The notes below the pieces were generated by a model. That model was given only the letters and a program-made list of their open reading frames with translations, was not told where the DNA came from and searched no databases. From Mycolicibacterium arenosum (GTDB lineage: Bacteria; Actinomycetota; Actinomycetes; Mycobacteriales; Mycobacteriaceae): a DNA stretch of 64,000 nucleotides. The DNA lies in contig NZ_JANDBD010000001.1 in assembly GCF_024320865.1 (NCBI RefSeq), forward strand, positions 372,001 through 436,000, in the 5' to 3' direction. The translations under genes were made by a program, and so were the position numbers. Each line of letters starts with the position of its first letter. Positions within the stretch are counted from its first letter, which is position 1. This document shows positions 47,811 to 55,404 of the stretch, in pieces.

Positions 47811-48680
47811 ATGGACGCATCCGCTCCCGTGCTGGTCGGCATCGACGGTTCGACGGCCAGCGTACGTGCCGCGCTGTGGGCGGCTGATGAGGCCGCGGCC
47901 CGCGACACCGTACTTGAGCTGGTGTACGTGGTGGATCCGGCGCGCGTCGATGACATCGATGAGGCCGTGGCCAAGGCCCACAAGGCGATCCGTCGAGCCA
48001 CCACCGCCATCACCGATGCTGACAACCACGTCAAGCTGGAGTCGGAGATCCTGCACGGGAATCCGATTCTGGAACTCGCGCACGCGGCGAGGGGCGCTGC
48101 CCTGCTGTGCGTCGGGTACAAGGGCTCGAAAGACTCCGCGCCGCTGGCGCGCGGGGCCACGGCCTCGAATCTGGCGCGGATCGCGCCGACCTCCGTCGCC
48201 GTGGTACGTCGTCGTCGCATGCGATCGCCCCCGCGCCTGCACCGCTGGATCGTGGCGGTGGTCGACGAGACTCCCGAGTCGCACACGGTGTTGCAGGCGG
48301 CTCTCGACGAAGCCGATCATCGCGGAGCGCCCGTGTTGGCACTCACGACGTGGTCGGACGGTCATCCTCATCCACGCGCGATGCCCGACTCCGACGAAGC
48401 CGGTCACGTCCGCGCGAGTATGGATGGGTATCTCGATGATCCGCACCACCTCTCGGCTGACGTCCGGATCTGCACCCTACCCTTGCCAGGCGATGTGACC
48501 GCGCTGCTCGAACGGACCGCGGGCATCGAGCAGCTCTTCGTCATCAGTGCGCGCAGGCACGATCTGGTGGATCAGCTGACCGGCGACTCGGCCCGCAGGG
48601 CGCTGCGCGGGACGAACTGCTCGATCCTCGTCGTACGTGCCTCCGACACGGTCGGCGCCGACGGCGTCACGCCGGCGTGA
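47811..48680 (+). CDS. universal stress protein, divergent
   Basis: A 289-residue tandem USP. Domain 1 has VLVGIDGSTASV and VGYKGSKDSAPLARGATASNL, with an altered nucleotide motif. Domain 2 (from about residue 145) shows no glycine motif. The ATG at 47811 is preceded by GAGGAG. The stop overlaps the convergent RafH-like gene by 14 bases (48667-48680), so the two transcripts are antisense at their 3' ends. Confidence 0.87.
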   Translation: MDASAPVLVGIDGSTASVRAALWAADEAAARDTVLELVYVVDPARVDDIDEAVAKAHKAIRRATTAITDADNHVKLESEILHGNPILELAHAARGAALLCVGYKGSKDSAPLARGATASNLARIAPTSVAVVRRRRMRSPPRLHRWIVAVVDETPESHTVLQAALDEADHRGAPVLALTTWSDGHPHPRAMPDSDEAGHVRASMDGYLDDPHHLSADVRICTLPLPGDVTALLERTAGIEQLFVISARRHDLVDQLTGDSARRALRGTNCSILVVRASDTVGADGVTPA

Positions 48681-49440
48681 TGAGTCCGTAGTGACCGTCG
48701 TAGCGGTGGTACAGCACCTTGGCCCGGCCCTCGGCGGCGTCGATGAAGAAGAGGAAGGGCAGGCCGAGGAGTCCGATTCGTTCGGTCGCTTCCACGAGCG
48801 TGATGCACGGTGCCGAATGGGGACTGATGGTCAGCGGCAGATTGAAGGGCGCGAGCTGATCGCGCGATGGTGGTACCACCTGTGCGAGACGGTAACCCGT
48901 TGAGCCCGCCCGATAGAGCACGCCGGCAACCCCCGTCGCCTTCTCGGTGAACAGATGGAAGTGATAGTCGAGAAGTGACATCTCCTCGGCGGCCTCGTCG
49001 ACGCTGAGATGCGCGACGCTGAACGACTTGCGCCGCAGGATCCGGGCGCCGCCGGACGCGGGTGATGGGTTGGGCCACTGGGGAATTGCGGGTGGCCCGT
49101 GATGTTCGGCGGCACCGCCGAGAGCATGGCGTGAGCGCCGGCGCTGGCGTTCCAGGATGCGGCGCAACCTGTCCTGAAGCGCGTCGACGGCCTCGGGGAC
49201 GCTCGCCGCCTCCACCTGAGCGCGGAATCGCCTGCCCGCCAACTCCAGGTTGGCCTGCGCCACCACGGGCCGAGGACGGTGACCGCTGGTGTGGTTGGTC
49301 AGCCGCACTCGCGCACGGCAGTCCGGTTGGTCGACGAACTTCGCGAGCGCGCCGATCTTGCGCCGGGCGTAGTCGGCAGCGCCGGGGAGCGGACCCTGCG
49401 TGGCGACGTCGACATCGATTATCGGAGCGGTTCCAGTCAT
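48667..49440 (-). CDS. rafH: hypoxic ribosome hibernation factor (RafH / Rv0079-like, long HPF relative)
   Basis: A 257-residue ribosome-associated factor. Residues about 1-105 form an HPF/YfiA-like beta-alpha-beta-beta-beta-alpha domain (ARVRLTNHTS ... VVAQANLELAGRRFRAQVEAASVPEAVDALQDRLRRILERQRRR). The C-terminal half has two tandem segments of the HPF C-terminal type (KSFSVAHLSVDEAAEEMSLL and ITLVEATERIGLLGLPFLFF) instead of one. This matches the mycobacterial DosR-controlled RafH/Rv0079 group, which silences 70S ribosomes in hypoxia. The ATG at 49440 follows an AAGGAA site. A DosR-like box lies 43 bases upstream. Confidence 0.9.
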   Translation of the reverse strand: MTGTAPIIDVDVATQGPLPGAADYARRKIGALAKFVDQPDCRARVRLTNHTSGHRPRPVVAQANLELAGRRFRAQVEAASVPEAVDALQDRLRRILERQRRRSRHALGGAAEHHGPPAIPQWPNPSPASGGARILRRKSFSVAHLSVDEAAEEMSLLDYHFHLFTEKATGVAGVLYRAGSTGYRLAQVVPPSRDQLAPFNLPLTISPHSAPCITLVEATERIGLLGLPFLFFIDAAEGRAKVLYHRYDGHYGLITPA

Positions 49441-49482
49441 GTGCACCGTTCCTTCGTACCGTGTCGGCCGAGGCTCCGAAGA

Positions 49483-49496
49483 GGGCCGAAGGTCAC
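49483..49496. promoter_or_regulatory. DosR-box-like site upstream of rafH
   Basis: GGGCCGAAGGTCAC, 10 of 14 core matches, 43 bases upstream of the minus-strand rafH start. Confidence 0.65.
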
Positions 49497-49508
49497 CGAC
49501 GAAGGTGC

Positions 49509-49862
49509 TCAGTGCTCCAGACGAGGCTTGCTCGGCATTGCGGCCACCAGCGGGGTATCGACGCCGACCCGGCCGAGTCCGTCTGCGCCGCCAGGGGACC
49601 CGAGGGGTTCGCTACGGCCGGGTAGCACCGACTGGAAGAACGCGGCGTTGTCGGCGAGGTGACGTTGCTCGTCGTCTGACAGGTCGGTCTCGTACTCGAT
49701 GGCGTCGAGCCGGCACGCGGTCTTGCACGCCCCGCAGTCCACGCACTCGTCGGGATTGATGTACAGGGAGCGGGCACCCTCGTAGATGCAGTCCGCCGGG
49801 CACTCGAGTACACACGACTTGTCCATCACGTCAACGCATGCCGAGCCGATCACGTAGGTCAT
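49509..49862 (-). CDS. fdxA: 7Fe-type ferredoxin FdxA (Rv2007c-like)
   Basis: A 117-residue ferredoxin. The N-terminal motif has C9, C17, C21 and C25 (in SCVLECPADC), then CVDCGACKTAC, the two-cluster pattern of [3Fe-4S][4Fe-4S] ferredoxins. A 50-residue C-terminal tail (DNAAFFQSVLPGR ... GVDTPLVAAMP) is as in M. tuberculosis FdxA, a DosR gene. It is a natural electron carrier for the PFOR and GltD-like enzymes encoded at 15309-20509. Two DosR-like boxes precede it. Confidence 0.94.
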   Translation of the reverse strand: MTYVIGSACVDVMDKSCVLECPADCIYEGARSLYINPDECVDCGACKTACRLDAIEYETDLSDDEQRHLADNAAFFQSVLPGRSEPLGSPGGADGLGRVGVDTPLVAAMPSKPRLEH

Positions 49863-49900
49863 GGCATCTCACGGTAGGGAGTCAACAGGGTGTCACGCGC

Positions 49901-49914
49901 GAGCCCAAGGTCAC
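49901..49914. promoter_or_regulatory. DosR-box-like site proximal to fdxA
   Basis: GAGCCCAAGGTCAC, 9 of 14 core matches, 39 bases upstream of fdxA. Confidence 0.5.
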
Positions 49915-49922
49915 CGTCGGAG

Positions 49923-49936
49923 ATGACCTTCGTCCT
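49923..49936. promoter_or_regulatory. DosR-box-like site distal to fdxA
   Basis: ATGACCTTCGTCCT, 9 of 14 core matches and identical at 13 of 14 bases to the site at 30529-30542. It touches the last base of the TetR gene. Confidence 0.55.
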
Positions 49937-50583
49937 CAGCGTGGCTCGACCTGCGCCACGAAGGCCTGATACATGCTGTCATCGGCCATGAGTCCGTAGG
50001 TGTAGAGCTCGAGCGCGGGCAGCATGACGTCGCGGGCGTAGTCGCGAAGCACCGCGCGCATGTCGGAGGGGTCTCGGTGCAGCTGAAGGTACAGCAGAAA
50101 GCCGCCACCGGCGGCCATCGTGAGGAAGTGTGCGCGAGCCCTCGGGTCGCGGGTGGGTTTCACCGTTCCGACGCGCACGGCGTCCTCCAGATAGCGCTCC
50201 GCATTGTCGGTCATCTGCTGGAACAGCGCTCGAGCAGATTCGCCACCGGACTGCAGGGTGCGCACCAGATACGACATCATCGGCGCGAACGACTCGATGT
50301 CGGCGACCTGGGCGAACCACGGCCGCGGGTCGGGGTTCGTCAGCGCCTCGGTCTTCGCCTTGCGGACCGTGTCCTGCAGATAGTCGTCGCAGGCGGCGTG
50401 CAGCCCCTCGATGGATCCGAACATCTCGGTGAGCGTCCGTACGTCGGTATCGACGGCCACTGCCATCTCGAGCATCGACATGTCGAAGCCGAAGCGCGCG
50501 AAATGTTCGATTGCCCTCTCACACAAACGTTCTCGAAGCGATTGCTCGGACAGTGGCCGCGCAGTGCTGTCAATGGTCGTCAT
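49936..50583 (-). CDS. TetR-family transcriptional regulator
   Basis: A 215-residue regulator. The N-terminal HTH (LRERLCERAIEHFARFGFDMSMLEMAVAVDTDVRTLTEMFGS, with the residues around MAVAVDTDVRTL as the recognition part) is a diverged TetR type. The C-terminal helical ligand domain spans about 75-215. The ATG at 50583 has a GGAGGA site. A DosR-like box lies 74 bases upstream. It precedes fdxA on the same strand and follows the Zn-ADH gene, so it may control either. The ligand is unknown. Confidence 0.85.
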   Translation of the reverse strand: MTTIDSTARPLSEQSLRERLCERAIEHFARFGFDMSMLEMAVAVDTDVRTLTEMFGSIEGLHAACDDYLQDTVRKAKTEALTNPDPRPWFAQVADIESFAPMMSYLVRTLQSGGESARALFQQMTDNAERYLEDAVRVGTVKPTRDPRARAHFLTMAAGGGFLLYLQLHRDPSDMRAVLRDYARDVMLPALELYTYGLMADDSMYQAFVAQVEPR

Positions 50584-50656
50584 GGCGTCCTCCTGGTGGG
50601 TCGCAGCCGCAACGGTTCTCGCCTCGACCTCACCTCGACGGCGGACGCGAGCGCTA

Positions 50657-50670
50657 GGGCCTTTGGACAC
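50657..50670. promoter_or_regulatory. DosR-box-like site upstream of TetR gene
   Basis: GGGCCTTTGGACAC, 10 of 14 core matches, 74 bases upstream of the TetR start, between it and the alcohol dehydrogenase gene. Confidence 0.55.
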
Positions 50671-50698
50671 CACGGCGGGTTCGCGGCCCACGAGCGCG

Positions 50699-51715
50699 CT
50701 ACACCCGCAGCACCGCCGCCCCGGATATCCGCCCGAAGCTCAGATCGCTCAACGCGACATGGGCCCGGTCGAGTGCGTACTGCACTGTGGTGACCTCGAT
50801 GTGGTGGTCGCCGGCGAATGCGAGGAACTCGCGAGCGTCGGCGCGGGTGTTCGAGGTTACGGAGCGCACCTGCCGCTCCTGGAACAGATGGCGCTGGTAG
50901 GTCAGTGGCGGGATGTCGCTGAGGTGGATTCCCGCGATCGCCAGCGTTCCCCCGCGGTCGAGTGCCTCCAGGGCCGGCAGCACCAGATCGCCCACCGGTG
51001 CGAAGAGGATCGCGGAATCGAGCGGCACGGGTGGTGGGTCCGCTGCTCCTTGCGCGGACGCCGCGCCCAGGGCGAGGGCCAGCTCCCTGGCGCCTTCGCC
51101 ACGGGTCATGACGTGGACTTCGGCGCCGCGCGCCAGTGCCACCTGGGCTGTGATGTGCGCGCTGCCACCGAATCCGTAGATGCCCAACCTCCCTCCCGGC
51201 GGTAGGTCGGCACGCAGCAGCGATCGATAGCCGATGATCCCCGCGCACAGCAGTGGTGCCAACTCCGCGTCGGAGTAGCCCTCGGGCAGGCGGTGAACGT
51301 AAGCGGCTGGCGCGACGACGAACTCGGCGTACCCGCCGTCGGCGTCCCAGCCCGTGTAGAGCGACCGGGGGCACAGGTTCTCCTGTCCGCGACGACAGAA
51401 TCGACAAACCCCGCAGGTGTGCCGAAGCCACGCGATCCCGACCCGATCACCGACGGCGACGTCGTCGACCGTGCCCCGCCCGACCGCGACCACCTCGCCC
51501 ACCACCTCGTGGCCCGGCGTGACGTGGGACATGTGCATCGGCAGGTCGCCTTCGGTGACGTGCAGGTCGGTGCGGCAGACTCCGCACACGCTGACCGCGA
51601 CCAGCACCTCGTCGTCAGCCGGAGTCGGTAGTCCGGCGGTGACGAATTCGAGTGGGCCCGCGCTCATCGGACCCGGCGCGCGGACCCGCCATGCGCGCAT
51701 GGTGCGTTGAGTCAT
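50699..51715 (-). CDS. zinc-dependent alcohol dehydrogenase
   Basis: A 338-residue medium-chain dehydrogenase. The catalytic zinc ligands are in GVCRTDLHV (Cys) and PGHEVVGEV (His-Glu). The structural zinc loop is [16 protein letters not shown]. The NAD(P) fold is [23 protein letters not shown]. The pattern [12 protein letters not shown] is typical of AdhA/AdhP-like enzymes acting on primary alcohols and aldehydes. It is the second alcohol dehydrogenase of the window, beside the iron-type domain of AdhE. Divergent from the DUF1918 gene with a DosR-like box between. Confidence 0.92.
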   Translation of the reverse strand: MTQRTMRAWRVRAPGPMSAGPLEFVTAGLPTPADDEVLVAVSVCGVCRTDLHVTEGDLPMHMSHVTPGHEVVGEVVAVGRGTVDDVAVGDRVGIAWLRHTCGVCRFCRRGQENLCPRSLYTGWDADGGYAEFVVAPAAYVHRLPEGYSDAELAPLLCAGIIGYRSLLRADLPPGGRLGIYGFGGSAHITAQVALARGAEVHVMTRGEGARELALALGAASAQGAADPPPVPLDSAILFAPVGDLVLPALEALDRGGTLAIAGIHLSDIPPLTYQRHLFQERQVRSVTSNTRADAREFLAFAGDHHIEVTTVQYALDRAHVALSDLSFGRISGAAVLRV

Positions 51716-51750
51716 GGCTCCATGGTCCCACTCGGCCTGCGGGCGACCAG

Positions 51751-51764
51751 AGGTCCTTCGGCCC
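51751..51764. promoter_or_regulatory. DosR-box-like site, ADH/DUF1918 divergent promoter
   Basis: AGGTCCTTCGGCCC, 9 of 14 core matches, 36 bases from the ADH start and 84 bases from the DUF1918 start. Confidence 0.55.
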
Positions 51765-51847
51765 TAAGACGAGGCGAGCCCGCGACCTACTCTCAGGTCG
51801 CCCGCCCGCACGAGACGGCCGGGCGGCGGACCGAGGAGGCGACTGCG

Positions 51848-52117
51848 ATGAAGGCCAGGGTTGGAGACTGGTTGGTGATGAAGGGTTTAACGGTCGGCCA
51901 GCGGGACAGGCGGGGGATCATCAGCGGCGTGCGCAACGAAGACGGCTCGCCACCGTACGTCGTCCACTGGCTCGACGACGACCACGTCGCCACCGTGTTC
52001 CCCGGACCGGACGCCGTCATCGTGACGGCCGCCCAACAACGGGCGGCGGACGAGCGCGCGAATCGGCGTATGACTGCGCTGCACCTCGAATCGGCTCGCC
52101 AGCACCAATGCCGGTAG
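51848..52117 (+). CDS. DUF1918 protein
   Basis: An 89-residue protein with the DUF1918 pattern: MKARVGDWLVMKG, then RRGIISGVRNEDGSPPYVVHWLDDDHVATVFPGPDA, an SH3-like beta barrel. The family is common in actinobacteria and includes DosR-regulated members (Rv1738-distant small proteins are different). The function is unknown. It has a GAGGAGG ribosome site. Two further DosR-like boxes follow in the gap to the next gene. Confidence 0.88.
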   Translation: MKARVGDWLVMKGLTVGQRDRRGIISGVRNEDGSPPYVVHWLDDDHVATVFPGPDAVIVTAAQQRAADERANRRMTALHLESARQHQCR

Positions 52118-52120
52118 CCG

Positions 52121-52134
52121 GGGTCCAAAGGACG
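52121..52134. promoter_or_regulatory. DosR-box-like site distal to PPOX gene
   Basis: GGGTCCAAAGGACG, 9 of 14 core matches. GTCC-AAA-GGAC is a small perfect palindrome. About 70 bases upstream of the start at 52203. Confidence 0.5.
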
Positions 52135-52152
52135 TTGATGCCGTCGAAACAG

Positions 52153-52166
52153 GTGACTTTGGACAC
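52153..52166. promoter_or_regulatory. DosR-box-like site proximal to PPOX gene
   Basis: GTGACTTTGGACAC, 10 of 14 core matches, 37 bases upstream of the start. With the distal site it forms a tandem spaced by 32 bases (about three helical turns). Confidence 0.6.
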
Positions 52167-52202
52167 CATCGGCGGGCCCCCGAATTGATTAGCGTTTGCG
52201 GC

Positions 52203-52661
52203 ATGTCCAATCCGACTCAACCGGTAACCGTTCTCTCGGCGACCGAATGCTGGGAGCTCCTGTCGAGTGCCACGCTCGGCCGACTCGTCACAAGCGTCGA
52301 CGGTCACCCGGAGATCTTCCCGATCAACTTCGTCGTTCGAGGACGAACGGTGTTGTTCTGCACCGCCCAGGGCACGAAGCTGGTCAGTGCCGCGATCAAC
52401 GACCAGGTGTTGTTCGAGGTCGATCATCACGACGTCGACACCGGCTGGAGCGTGATCGTCAAGGGGTTCGCTCAGGTGCTCCGGTCGGAGGAGGATCTCG
52501 CCGACGCGGCTCAGGCCGGCCTGCTCGCATGGGAGCCGCCGGCAAGGCAGCACTTCATCCGCATCCGTCCGCTGAGCGTCACCGGTCGACGGTTCGCCTT
52601 CACCGCCCGACCCGCCGAACCCGTGGCCCACAAGTCGCACGCAGCAGCAGATTCACAGTGA
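52203..52661 (+). CDS. pyridoxamine 5'-phosphate oxidase-fold flavin-binding protein
   Basis: A 152-residue split-barrel protein of the PPOX/PNPOx-like family. The pattern is LLSSATLGRLVTSVDGHPEIFPINFVVRGRTVLFCTAQGTKL, then VDHHDVDTGWSVIVKGFAQVL. Relatives bind FMN, F420 or heme, and DosR-regulon examples include Rv3129-type proteins. The specific cofactor cannot be read from the sequence. A close paralogue follows after 11 bases, so the pair arose by tandem duplication. Confidence 0.88.
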   Translation: MSNPTQPVTVLSATECWELLSSATLGRLVTSVDGHPEIFPINFVVRGRTVLFCTAQGTKLVSAAINDQVLFEVDHHDVDTGWSVIVKGFAQVLRSEEDLADAAQAGLLAWEPPARQHFIRIRPLSVTGRRFAFTARPAEPVAHKSHAAADSQ

Positions 52662-52672
52662 GGAGCGACATC

Positions 52673-53110
52673 GTGACCACACCTCAGGCCTACCCCGTGA
52701 CGGCGATGAGTGACGACGAGTGCTGGGCGGAGTTGGCCAGCACGGCGCTCGGGCGACTCGCCACCAGTGTCGACGGACAGCCGGATATCTTCCCGGTGAA
52801 CTACGTCGTACAACGCAGGACCGTTCTCATTCGGACCGCCGAAGGCACGAAGCTGGCGAGCGCCGCCATCAATCACCGGGTGGCGTTCGAAGCCGACGAT
52901 CACGACGTCTGCGCGGGGTGGAGCGTCGTCGTGAAGGGCCGGGCATCCGTGCTCTCGTCGATGGACGAGCTCGCGGCCGCTGAGCGGGCTCAGGTTCTCC
53001 CGTGGATCGCGACGCCCAAGGAGCGCTTCATCCGGATCACGCCCGTCGAGATCACCGGGCGCAGGTTCCAGTTCGGCGGCGAGCCGGCTGAATTCTTCGA
53101 CCTGGGCTGA
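52673..53110 (+). CDS. pyridoxamine 5'-phosphate oxidase-fold protein, tandem paralogue
   Basis: A 145-residue paralogue of the preceding protein. It has LASTALGRLATSVDGQPDIFPVNYVVQRRTVLIRTAEGTKLASAAINHRVAFEADDHD and GWSVVVKGRASVL. About half the residues match its neighbour, most strongly in residues 15-90. The GTG at 52673 has an AGGAG site 8 bases upstream, and an internal ATG at codon 10 is possible. It is co-transcribed with the first copy. Confidence 0.87.
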   Translation: MTTPQAYPVTAMSDDECWAELASTALGRLATSVDGQPDIFPVNYVVQRRTVLIRTAEGTKLASAAINHRVAFEADDHDVCAGWSVVVKGRASVLSSMDELAAAERAQVLPWIATPKERFIRITPVEITGRRFQFGGEPAEFFDLG

Positions 53111-53114
53111 CACC

Positions 53115-53816
53115 ATGGTCAACGTGTGGACGAAAACCGTTGCGGCAGCGGGACTGCTGTACGCGGCGCGACGGTACTTCAGCAACTGGGGTACGACCAA
53201 ATCCGAGTCGACGAAGTATCTTCCGGGTGACGAGTTGATCGGTCCACCCGTGGCGCAGGCGACCGAGGGCGTGTGGATCGAGGCGTCCGCCAGCAGCGTG
53301 TGGCCGTGGCTGGTCCAGTTGGGACAGGATCGGGGCGGGCTCTACACCTTCGACACGCTCGAGAACGTCATCGGACTTCGGTACGTGAACGCCGACCGCA
53401 TCCATCCCGAGTGGCAGCACCTGGCTCCCGGCGATGCGGTCCGGTTGGTGCCGAGGGGCTGGATGGGGTTGCGCGGTCTGGCGATGCGGGTGGTCGAGGT
53501 CGACGACGAACGGTGCATCGTGCTGCGTGCGACGGCTCCGGAACACCACTGGGACGCCGTGTGGTCCTTCCATCTGATACCGGAGTGGGAGGATCGCTGC
53601 CGCTTACTGATTCGATCGCGGATGAGTCTGCGGCATCCGGGTGAGATCCTGCTCGCGGAACTGGTCGGACCCGCCAGGGCGTTCGTCACGCGCGGCATAC
53701 TGACCGGTGTCAAGCGACGGGTCGAATGCACACTGCAAGCCGAGGAATCCGCGGCCGGGGCCGTCGACGATCTCCATCGAGAACCACAGGTAGTGGAAGG
53801 AACCCTGCCGCTCTAG
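53115..53816 (+). CDS. SRPBCC-like hypothetical protein
   Basis: A 233-residue protein. After a short N-terminal hydrophobic helix (about residues 8-20) it has a START/SRPBCC-like pattern: VWIEASASSVWPWLVQLGQDRGGLYTFD, then LAPGDAVRL, VLRATAP, WSFHLIP and a long C-terminal helix. Such folds bind hydrophobic ligands. It starts 4 bases after the second PPOX gene, so is likely the last gene of that operon. Its ligand and role are unknown. Confidence 0.75.
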   Translation: MVNVWTKTVAAAGLLYAARRYFSNWGTTKSESTKYLPGDELIGPPVAQATEGVWIEASASSVWPWLVQLGQDRGGLYTFDTLENVIGLRYVNADRIHPEWQHLAPGDAVRLVPRGWMGLRGLAMRVVEVDDERCIVLRATAPEHHWDAVWSFHLIPEWEDRCRLLIRSRMSLRHPGEILLAELVGPARAFVTRGILTGVKRRVECTLQAEESAAGAVDDLHREPQVVEGTLPL

Positions 53817-53827
53817 CCGGAGAGCCG

Positions 53828-54631
53828 TTATCTCAACGCCGGGAGTGTGAGCGTGAATGTGGCTCCGCCGCCCGGAGTTTCGGTGAATCGAACGTCGCCG
53901 CCATGAGAGCGGGCGATCTCGCGAACCAGCGCCAGCCCGATTCCGTGGCTACGCCGTTCGACGGTTTCGGTGATGTCCTCACCGGTGGTGAAGCGCGTGA
54001 ACAGCGAGCCGACCGCGTTGGCGTCGAGCCCGTAACCGTCGTCGACGACGGCCACTGATACGTCGCGCGCGGAGCCGGACAGTCGAAGCACGACGGTGCC
54101 ACCGGGTTTCTGATGTGCCAGCGCGTTATCGACCAACGCGACCAGAGCGCGGCGCAGCGCCGAACCCGATCCCCAGACGTCGAAGGCTCCCTCCCGTCTG
54201 TCGACGGTGAGTTCCACCTCTCCTGCCTCCGCGATGCCGGCCATACTCCGTCGGACTTCGTCGACCACCGAGGCCAGGTCGACGACACCGCCCCGACTGC
54301 CGGGATGGATCGTCGTCGCCGATTCGAGGAGGTCGTCGATGACGTCTCTGAGTGCCCTGGTGTCGTCGGCGAGCCTGGAGGCCTCCGCCGCGAGGTCCAC
54401 CTGGCCCGTCGCCACCGCTTCCCGCGCGACGAGCTGCGCACGGGTGTGGAGGATCGTGAGCGGGGCCCGGAGTTCGTGGGATACGTCCGCGACGAATCGG
54501 CGCTGGGTGTCCAGCGCCTGCGCCAGGGGTCGTATCGACCTCCTCGTCAACACGACGACGACGGCTAGGGAGGCGAGCGTGCCGGCGCCCGCGGCGGCGG
54601 CCAGCGACAGCGGGAGCCTGCTGCGCGTCAC
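53828..54631 (-). CDS. short sensor histidine kinase without an extracellular sensor domain
   Basis: A 267-residue kinase. One membrane helix (about residues 9-28) is followed at once by the dimerisation/phosphoacceptor domain (H52 in DVSHELRAPL). The HATPase domain has N-box LVDNALAHQKPGGT, G1 VVDDGYGLD, F-box LFTRF and G2 HGIGLALVREIARSHGG. There is no periplasmic loop and no clear HAMP domain, which is unusual for the class. The GTG start overlaps the response regulator stop (GTGA). It may sense through the membrane helix or a partner protein. Confidence 0.9.
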   Translation of the reverse strand: MTRSRLPLSLAAAAGAGTLASLAVVVVLTRRSIRPLAQALDTQRRFVADVSHELRAPLTILHTRAQLVAREAVATGQVDLAAEASRLADDTRALRDVIDDLLESATTIHPGSRGGVVDLASVVDEVRRSMAGIAEAGEVELTVDRREGAFDVWGSGSALRRALVALVDNALAHQKPGGTVVLRLSGSARDVSVAVVDDGYGLDANAVGSLFTRFTTGEDITETVERRSHGIGLALVREIARSHGGDVRFTETPGGGATFTLTLPALR

Positions 54632-55296
54632 CGGGTGCCCAGCCGGTACCCGGACCCGCGAACGGTCCGGACGACCTCGGGGCCGAGCTTCTGTCTCAGG
54701 TAGTGGACGTAGGTATCCACGGTGCCGGGCGTGTCCACCCCGTCGAACGCCGCCGCCAGCAACTGCTTGCGGGTGAAGACCCGGTGTGGCGCACTCATCA
54801 ACACCGCCAGCAGATTGGATTCCCGCTTCGTCAGGGACACGGGTTTGCTCGCGAAGCGCGAACCGGTGACCGTGTCGGAGACCCTGTCGAGGCAGAGGCC
54901 CCCGGCGCGCAGGAGCGTGCCCCCGTCGGGGCGGCGCAGCAACGCCCGCACCCTGGCCATGAGTTCGGGCAGCTCGAACGGTTTGACGAGGTAGTCCTGC
55001 GCACCGGCATCGAGGCCCTCGACGCGATCTTCGAGCGCGCCGCGCGCGGTCAGCAGCAGTGCCGGGGTCAGCACGCCTCGGGAGCGCAGAACGGCGACGA
55101 GTTCGGCGCCGTCGCGGACCGGCAACCCGCGGTCGATGATCGCGACGTCGTAATCGTCGGTGAGTGCGCGGTGCATGCCCTGCTGGGCGTCGTACGCGAG
55201 GGTCACCGAATAGCCCTCGTCGGTGAACACGCGGTGCAGCATGTCTGCCAGCACGCGATCGTCTTCGACGATCAGCAGGGTAGGCGCTGGCGCCAT
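54628..55296 (-). CDS. OmpR/PhoB-family response regulator
   Basis: A 222-residue regulator. The receiver has E11-D12-D13 and phospho-acceptor D55 (VAIIDRGLPVRDG), with Lys in LVKPFELPE. The C-terminal winged helix has TKRESNLLAVLMSAPHRVFTRKQLLAAAFDG and TVDTYVHYLRQKLG. It forms an operon with the kinase. The ATG at 55296 is chosen; a GTG 15 bases further upstream is possible. There is no DosR-like box upstream. The target genes are unknown. Confidence 0.92.
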   Translation of the reverse strand: MAPAPTLLIVEDDRVLADMLHRVFTDEGYSVTLAYDAQQGMHRALTDDYDVAIIDRGLPVRDGAELVAVLRSRGVLTPALLLTARGALEDRVEGLDAGAQDYLVKPFELPELMARVRALLRRPDGGTLLRAGGLCLDRVSDTVTGSRFASKPVSLTKRESNLLAVLMSAPHRVFTRKQLLAAAFDGVDTPGTVDTYVHYLRQKLGPEVVRTVRGSGYRLGTR

Positions 55297-55404
55297 GTCC
55301 GGGTCCACCACGCGCGTGAGCGTGCCGGTAGAACTTTAGAGCGGTATAAGAATCGGTGGAGTCCGCGCCTCATGCCATGACCTCGCCCTCGGGGACCGCC
55401 TCGC

